From assembly GCA_023386955.1 (NCBI GenBank), contig JAEWIS010000029.1, positions 1-18,380 of the forward strand: a stretch of DNA of 18,380 bases. Reading direction: 5' to 3'. The translations under genes were made by a program, and so were the position numbers. Position 1 is the stretch's first letter; every line of letters starts with the position of its first letter. The DNA is from Bacillota bacterium (lineage in GTDB: Bacteria > Bacillota > Bacilli > Paenibacillales > NBRC-103111). This document shows, piece after piece, positions 14,666 through 18,380 of this stretch. The notes under the pieces are model-generated. The model did no database searches. It worked only from the letters and a program-made list of their open reading frames with translations, and was not told the origin of the DNA.

Positions 14666-15580
14666 TTACTGTCGCAAGCGGATCGGGATGGCAATCTCCA
14701 TTTGGCAGGTACCTTCATGCAGCCAGGCGTGGTCCCGCTCGTCATACCTTTCGAAATCCAGCCTGGATTCATCATATTCATAATCCGAATTCGGCAGCCA
14801 GTTGGTCAGAATCTCCTTCCAGGCGGCAGGAATAGATTGAGGATACTCCTTTTCGGGAACCCGCGGCGTAGTAAATATGGCGTACAACCCGCCCGGTATG
14901 ACCTTTTGGCACATATCCGCCTCAATCTTACCCTTGTCCTCCTGATTGTCCACCCCTACCCCCAACACCCAAGAGAACTCCCCTGTGTGTTCGTCCACAT
15001 TGTAACAAACGCTGTATTCACAGTGCTCCGACTGGGTAAAGGTATGGTGCAGCCGGGACAGCATCGGGCCGTATTCCATGGACATGGTGTCCCAGAAGGC
15101 GGGGATATCGCTGACCCGCTTCACCTGCGGCATGGTGTGGCGGGATTCGAAGCCCACCACCAGAAAGGACTCTTTTTCAATAATCGCAACATGCATATGC
15201 TTCATTCCTCCGGTTCTCGATTGGATAATTCCTAACGCCGGTTTGCCTGGCGGCTGTGCATCGACATGCAAGTGGTACAGGGATGGCGGGCAGCCGAAGC
15301 TTTTTTTGAAGGCCTTGGTAAAACCCGCGTGGGTGCCAAACCCGTAATCCATGGCCACATCAATGACTTTCCTGCCCAAGGACAGGTCATACAGTGCAAA
15401 ATCCAGCTTACGCCGGGTTACATAAGCCATGATCGGCGTCCCGACCAATGAGCCGAATATCCGGCAAAAATGATAGGTGGAATAGTTGGCGAGAGCGGCC
15501 AGCTCAGACGGTCTAATTTCTTCCTTGATCCGGTCATCGATGGCTTCAAGCGCCAGTTGGACGGAGTCCTCAACTCCCAT
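14666..15580 (-). CDS. AraC-family regulator with GyrI-like effector-binding domain
   Basis: A 304-residue one-component transcription factor. The N-terminal AraC double helix-turn-helix (about 8-107) includes LAALANYSTYHFCRIFGSLVG and VAMDYGFGTHAGFTKAFKKSFG. A linker leads to a C-terminal GyrI-like/AraC effector-binding domain (about 128-304), with the FLVVGFESRHTMPQV strand, the AIFTTPRVPEKEYPQSIPAAW segment and an acidic YDESRLDFERYDERD stretch near the end that usually lines the ligand pocket. Such proteins (Rob/SoxS-like with BmrR-type sensor) respond to hydrophobic or cationic small molecules; the ligand and targets are unknown here. The ATG at 15580 has AAAGGGG 8 nt upstream. It is transcribed away from the proS unit. 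Confidence 0.92.
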   Translation of the reverse strand: MGVEDSVQLALEAIDDRIKEEIRPSELAALANYSTYHFCRIFGSLVGTPIMAYVTRRKLDFALYDLSLGRKVIDVAMDYGFGTHAGFTKAFKKSFGCPPSLYHLHVDAQPPGKPALGIIQSRTGGMKHMHVAIIEKESFLVVGFESRHTMPQVKRVSDIPAFWDTMSMEYGPMLSRLHHTFTQSEHCEYSVCYNVDEHTGEFSWVLGVGVDNQEDKGKIEADMCQKVIPGGLYAIFTTPRVPEKEYPQSIPAAWKEILTNWLPNSDYEYDESRLDFERYDERDHAWLHEGTCQMEIAIPIRLRQ

Positions 15581-15612
15581 TTGTATTCCCCTTTCTCCCG
15601 TACGGTAACTTT

Positions 15613-15618
15613 ATTATA
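15613..15618 (-). promoter_or_regulatory. Possible -10 box of the AraC-family gene
   Basis: A perfect TATAAT on the minus strand, 33 bp before the ATG. No convincing -35 is found at 16-18 bp, so the promoter may be weak or activator-dependent (autoregulation is possible). Confidence 0.4.
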
Positions 15619-15700
15619 ACGAGGCCTGGAGCCTGCGGCTTATCCTGGCTTGCTGCCCTGCGGTGTCTGACGCCGGATATTGCCAACGGGCATTTGCCAA

Positions 15701-15729
15701 TTGACAGACAATTCGAAATTTGCTACACT
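15701..15729 (+). promoter_or_regulatory. Promoter of the T-box/proS unit
   Basis: Perfect -35 TTGACA (15701-15706), a 17-bp spacer and TACACT (15724-15729). The predicted start near 15736 is just before Stem I of the T-box leader. Confidence 0.82.
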
Positions 15730-15744
15730 TCCACGTAATCGAAT

Positions 15745-16024
15745 ATCAAAAGCGATGAAAAGAACCAGTACGTATGCTGGATGTCCCAGAGAGAAGATGG
15801 TTGGTGCGAATCTTCACGGACAGGATGCGGAAACCCCTCTTGGAGCTGTGGCCTGAATCGTATGTAGTAGGGCTTATCGGATTCCCTCCGTCATAAGGGA
15901 AAGGTATCGGGCTGTAGTTGGCCCCGTACTTGGAAAGCACAGCGCAGCGATGCTCTGTGGAATTTAGGTGGTACGCGGACTGTCTGTTCGCCCTAAGCCG
16001 TTTTTTCGGCTTGGGGCTTTTTTT
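15745..16024 (+). ncRNA. Proline T-box leader (tRNA-sensing)
   Basis: An untranslated leader that reads uncharged tRNA-Pro. Stem I has the usual landmarks: AGCGATGAAAAGAACCAGTA at the base, CCAGAGAGAAGATGGTTGGTG in the distal loops, and GGAGCTGTGGCCTGAATCG, where the specifier codon is CCT (15852-15854, proline). GTAGTAGGGC follows. The T-box core is TTAGGTGGTACGCGG (15964-15978), with TGGT (15969-15972) complementary to the ACCA end of tRNA. The antiterminator forms from TTAGG with CCTAA (15992-15996) and GCGGAC with GTTCGC (15986-15991). The CCTAA strand is also part of the terminator stem, so the two folds exclude each other. The bulge is UGGUAC, one base shorter than the usual UGGNACC. 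Confidence 0.93.
15990..16024 (+). terminator. T-box-controlled terminator
   Basis: GCCCTAAGCCG (15990-16000), a six-T loop, CGGCTTGGGGC (16007-16017) and seven T's (16018-16024) form an 11-bp stem with one G-U pair. It overlaps the antiterminator strand and lies 40 bp before the proS start. Confidence 0.93.
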
Positions 16025-16063
16025 GTTTTCCTTATTTTCTATTCCCTAAAGGAGGCAGCAGGT

Positions 16064-17860
16064 ATGAAGATGACAAGGCTTGTAGGCGAAAGGTTCCGGG
16101 AAAAACCCTCCGACTGTGTAATCGACAGCCATGCGCTGATGGTGCGCGGAGGATATATAAAGGCTGTGGGCAACGGGATTTATGCCCAGGCCACCCCCTT
16201 GCGCCGGATCACACGCAAGATCAAGGAGATTATCCGGCAGGAGATGGACACCATTGGCGGCCAGGAGGTGCTGCTGCCGGTTGTGCTGCCGGAGAGTCTC
16301 TGGGAGGAATCGGGCCGGGCGGCCAGCGTCGGCAGTGAGCTGCTCCGTTTCCGGGACCGGCACGGCAGTCCCCATCTGCTGGGCATGACCCATGAGGAAG
16401 CGGCGGTCCAACTGGTACGGGAATACGGCAGCAGCTATCTGCGTTATCCCTTCATGATTTACCAGATCCAGACCAAGTTCCGGGATGAGGCCCGCCCCCG
16501 CGGCGGATTGATCCGTGTACGGGAATTCATCATGAAGGATGCGTATTCCTTCCACACCTCTTTGGAGGACTTGCAGGAGTATTACCAACAATGCTACCGG
16601 GCATATGAGCGGATCTTCGCCAGGGTGGGGCTCCCCCAGGTGATCGCCATAGCGGCGGATACGGGGATGATGGGCGGAAGCTTATCCCATGAATTCATGC
16701 TGCCAACCCCTGTAGGCGAGGACACCCTGGTGCTTTGCCCGGAATGCGGCTACAAGGCCAATATGGAGGCGGCGGAGCATGTTGCGGAGCCTGCTGTAGT
16801 GTCTGTTGTGGATACTGCCGCTCCAGCCCGCGCCGCCTCTCATCCAATTAGGCAAACCGGCGGCCCGAAGCTTGTTTTGGTCCATACCCCGGATAAACAT
16901 AGCATCGAAGAGGTATGCAGATTTTTGGGGCTGCAGGAGGCGCAATCCTGCAAGGCGGTAGTATACCAGACGGAGACGGACGGGCGGCTGGTGGTTCTTT
17001 TTATCCGGGGCGACCTGGAGGTGAATGAAACCAAGCTGACCAACCTGTTGGGCTGCGATGTGAAGCCGGCTGTATTGGAGGAGGGCTGCGGGCTGCAAGT
17101 AGGCTTTATCGGTCCTGTGGGACTTGAGCTGGGGCAGGGAAACACCATTATTTTCGACCGTTCGTTGCAAGGAGCTTCCGGCTTATGCTGCGGCGGAAAT
17201 CTGCCCGACCACCACTACACCGGTCTGGATATGGAACGGGATTGTGCCGGGGCGGAATTTCATGACCTGGCGAAGGCTCGGGAGGGTGGCATTTGCCCGT
17301 CTTGCCATCAACCTGCGCTTACCCTTTCGAGAGGCATCGAGGTGGGCAATATCTTTCAGCTGGGGGACAAATATACCCGGGCCATGGGCATGCTGGCAGC
17401 GAATCAGTCAGGCGGGCTGGAGCCACCTTTGATGGGCTGCTACGGCATCGGCATCGGGCGGCTGGCCGCCTCCGTTTGCGAAATTTACCGAGATGAGCAC
17501 GGGCCCATCTGGCCCATGTCCATCGCACCGTGGCAGGTGCATCTGTGCTGCGTGCGGGCGGATGATGAGGATGTACGGGCATGCGCCGATGGGCTGTACC
17601 AGGAGCTGCAGCGGCTGGGCATCGAGGTGCTTTATGATGACCGGTCCGTGAGCGCAGGCGTAATGTTTTCCGACGCTGACCTTTTGGGCATACCCGTCCG
17701 GATGATCGCCAGCCCCCGAAATCTGCAATCGGGCTGCTGCGAGCTGGTCACCCGGGACAAACGCATTAGCAAAAAGGTATCCATAGCAGACACCGCCCAG
17801 GCCGCGGCCGATTTGGTGAAGAGGCTATTGGATGAGCTGATGCCGGATTCCCTCCAATAA
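16064..17860 (+). CDS. proS: Prolyl-tRNA synthetase, bacterial type with editing domain
   Basis: Class II synthetase charging tRNA-Pro; 598 residues, slightly longer than the usual 565-575. Motif 1 is IRQEMDTIGGQEVLLPVVLP (57-76), motif 2 FRDEARPRGGLIRVREF (139-155) and motif 3 GCYGIGIGRL (458-467). The anticodon-binding domain runs from about 488 to 592. The INS editing domain (about 235-400) has Lys297 in SCKAVV at the likely position of the catalytic editing lysine, then FIRGDLEVNETKL and the DRSLQGASGLCCGGN segment. Two CxxC pairs (Cys225/228, Cys411/414) flank the insertion. The ATG at 16064 has AAAGGAGG 8 nt upstream; an open frame back to 15968 only runs through the leader RNA. T-box control means expression rises when tRNA-Pro is uncharged. 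The gene stands alone, not beside rseP or polC, and may be a second copy. Confidence 0.96.
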   Translation: MKMTRLVGERFREKPSDCVIDSHALMVRGGYIKAVGNGIYAQATPLRRITRKIKEIIRQEMDTIGGQEVLLPVVLPESLWEESGRAASVGSELLRFRDRHGSPHLLGMTHEEAAVQLVREYGSSYLRYPFMIYQIQTKFRDEARPRGGLIRVREFIMKDAYSFHTSLEDLQEYYQQCYRAYERIFARVGLPQVIAIAADTGMMGGSLSHEFMLPTPVGEDTLVLCPECGYKANMEAAEHVAEPAVVSVVDTAAPARAASHPIRQTGGPKLVLVHTPDKHSIEEVCRFLGLQEAQSCKAVVYQTETDGRLVVLFIRGDLEVNETKLTNLLGCDVKPAVLEEGCGLQVGFIGPVGLELGQGNTIIFDRSLQGASGLCCGGNLPDHHYTGLDMERDCAGAEFHDLAKAREGGICPSCHQPALTLSRGIEVGNIFQLGDKYTRAMGMLAANQSGGLEPPLMGCYGIGIGRLAASVCEIYRDEHGPIWPMSIAPWQVHLCCVRADDEDVRACADGLYQELQRLGIEVLYDDRSVSAGVMFSDADLLGIPVRMIASPRNLQSGCCELVTRDKRISKKVSIADTAQAAADLVKRLLDELMPDSLQ

Positions 17861-17895
17861 CACCATCCGGACTACAGGAGGAGCATGTATTCCGG

Positions 17896-18140
17896 TTAGC
17901 GGAGGAGAAAGTTCCGTTAAGGGCTGGAACATTGCGAGAAAGAGGCAATAGCGGAAGGCATTCGTCCGCTAATGGCCAGACCGATCCGTGAAAAGGGCAA
18001 TAGCGGAAGCCAAACTTCCGTTATTGCTTCGTTTCACCACATAAACGCCCCCCGTATGACTGGATAGCGGAAAGAAAGGTTCCGCTATCACACTTAAAAC
18101 AGCTGTGTGGGGCAAATAGTGGAATGTTACCTTCCCTTAT
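17896..18140. repeat. Phased array of five TAGCGGA/TCCGCTA palindromes
   Basis: Five inverted-repeat units follow proS. Their TAGCGGA boxes start at 17897, 17949, 18001, 18065 and 18117, i.e. 52, 52, 64 and 52 bp apart. Unit 3 (17997-18027) pairs GCAATAGCGGAA with TTCCGTTATTGC. Unit 4 (18063-18089) pairs GATAGCGGAA with TTCCGCTATC around a 7-nt loop. Unit 1 has one G-U pair and unit 5 is degenerate (TAGTGGAA/TTCCCTTA). Units 2, 3 and 5 are preceded by GGCAA or GGCAAA, so the tandem unit extends beyond the palindrome. No T-run follows any stem and I see no gene in 17861-18380. Confidence 0.8.
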
Positions 18141-18202
18141 CTCATAAGACATAGGTTTGTAGAGCAGACGGATTTAAAATTTTACCATAATATGTAATTT
18201 CA

Positions 18203-18254
18203 TGACTATAATATCCCCCTTAACCTCCTTGTCGTCCATTATCCCCTATAGTCA
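18203..18254. repeat. 8-bp inverted repeat TGACTATA/TATAGTCA
   Basis: TGACTATA (18203-18210) and TATAGTCA (18247-18254) are perfect inverted copies 36 bp apart, each flanked inside by a TATCCCC-like run. The role is unknown; it could be a protein site or the remnant of a small element. Confidence 0.4.
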
Positions 18255-18342
18255 GGAAGCACAGGTACAGTACAGCAAGGAGAACTGACCTGACCCTGTT
18301 CCGGAGTCCGCCCACAGTCATTTCGTCTTGGCCGAAGTGGTT

Positions 18343-18380
18343 GCGGTTCGGGCGTGTGGTTCGGGCGTGCGGTTCGGGCG
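18343..18380. repeat. 13-bp tandem repeat running off the right edge
   Basis: GYGGTTCGGGCGT occurs at 18343-18355 and 18356-18368, and as 12 of 13 bases at 18369-18380, where the window ends. The true copy number is unknown. Confidence 0.75.

Noticed and set aside
15968..16063. Upstream extension of proS into the leader
   Set aside because: It translates the T-box antiterminator and terminator. The ATG at 16064 has AAAGGAGG at ideal spacing.
17877..17901. Small gene after proS (GGAGG followed by ATG at 17885)
   Set aside because: The frame stops after four codons.
17896..18140. CRISPR array
   Set aside because: The 52-bp periodicity is suggestive, but the repeats are palindromes with variable arms and loops, spacing is uneven (one 64), and no cas gene is near.
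18234..18380. Open minus-strand frame entering from the right edge with a hydrophobic stretch (VRSVLLAVLYLCFLTIG)
   Set aside because: It is short, has no clear ribosome site, and its upstream part is the 13-bp tandem repeat, which would shift frame with copy number.

Overview
The window looks like the chromosome of a low-to-mid GC Gram-positive of the Paenibacillaceae/Bacillaceae type, most likely Paenibacillus. The reasons are the YesM/YesN-LplABC type of sugar operon, a GH52 beta-xylosidase (a family known mainly from Geobacillus and Paenibacillus relatives), a CcpA-type cre box, a guanine riboswitch, a proline T-box, strong GGAGG-type ribosome binding sites and frequent TTG/GTG starts. 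The genus is an inference; no rRNA is present.

Left edge (1-423): the last 28 codons and right end of an IS3-family insertion sequence, followed directly by half of a palindromic intergenic repeat, then by related short repeats. No complete gene lies here.

Main operon (about 12281 down to 424, minus strand, eight genes): sensor histidine kinase, AraC-type response regulator, lipoprotein solute-binding protein, two permeases, a cytoplasmic six-hairpin (MGH1/GH63-like) glycosidase, a GH43 enzyme and a GH52 beta-xylosidase. The order resembles the xynDC-xynEFG xylo-oligosaccharide cluster described in Geobacillus stearothermophilus. The inferred logic is that the kinase senses extracellular xylo-oligosaccharide or its binding protein and the regulator activates the operon. 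The ABC transporter then imports oligomers and the three cytoplasmic enzymes, none with a signal peptide, cut them to monomers. No ATPase is encoded, so a shared MsmX-type ATPase is expected. The promoter is TTTTCA-17-TATAAT, and a cre-like box covers its -35 element.

Centre right (12299-15580, minus strand): an AzgA-type purine permease under a guanine-class (C74) riboswitch, with its own promoter and terminators; a YjbQ-family protein; and an AraC regulator with a GyrI-like effector-binding domain.

Right (15701-17860, plus strand): a promoter, a proline T-box leader (specifier CCT) with an atypically short antiterminator bulge, and a bacterial-type prolyl-tRNA synthetase. The 520 bp after it carry a phased array of five TAGCGGA/TCCGCTA palindromes spaced 52, 52, 64 and 52 bp apart, an inverted repeat, and a 13-bp tandem repeat running off the window. 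I see no supportable gene there.
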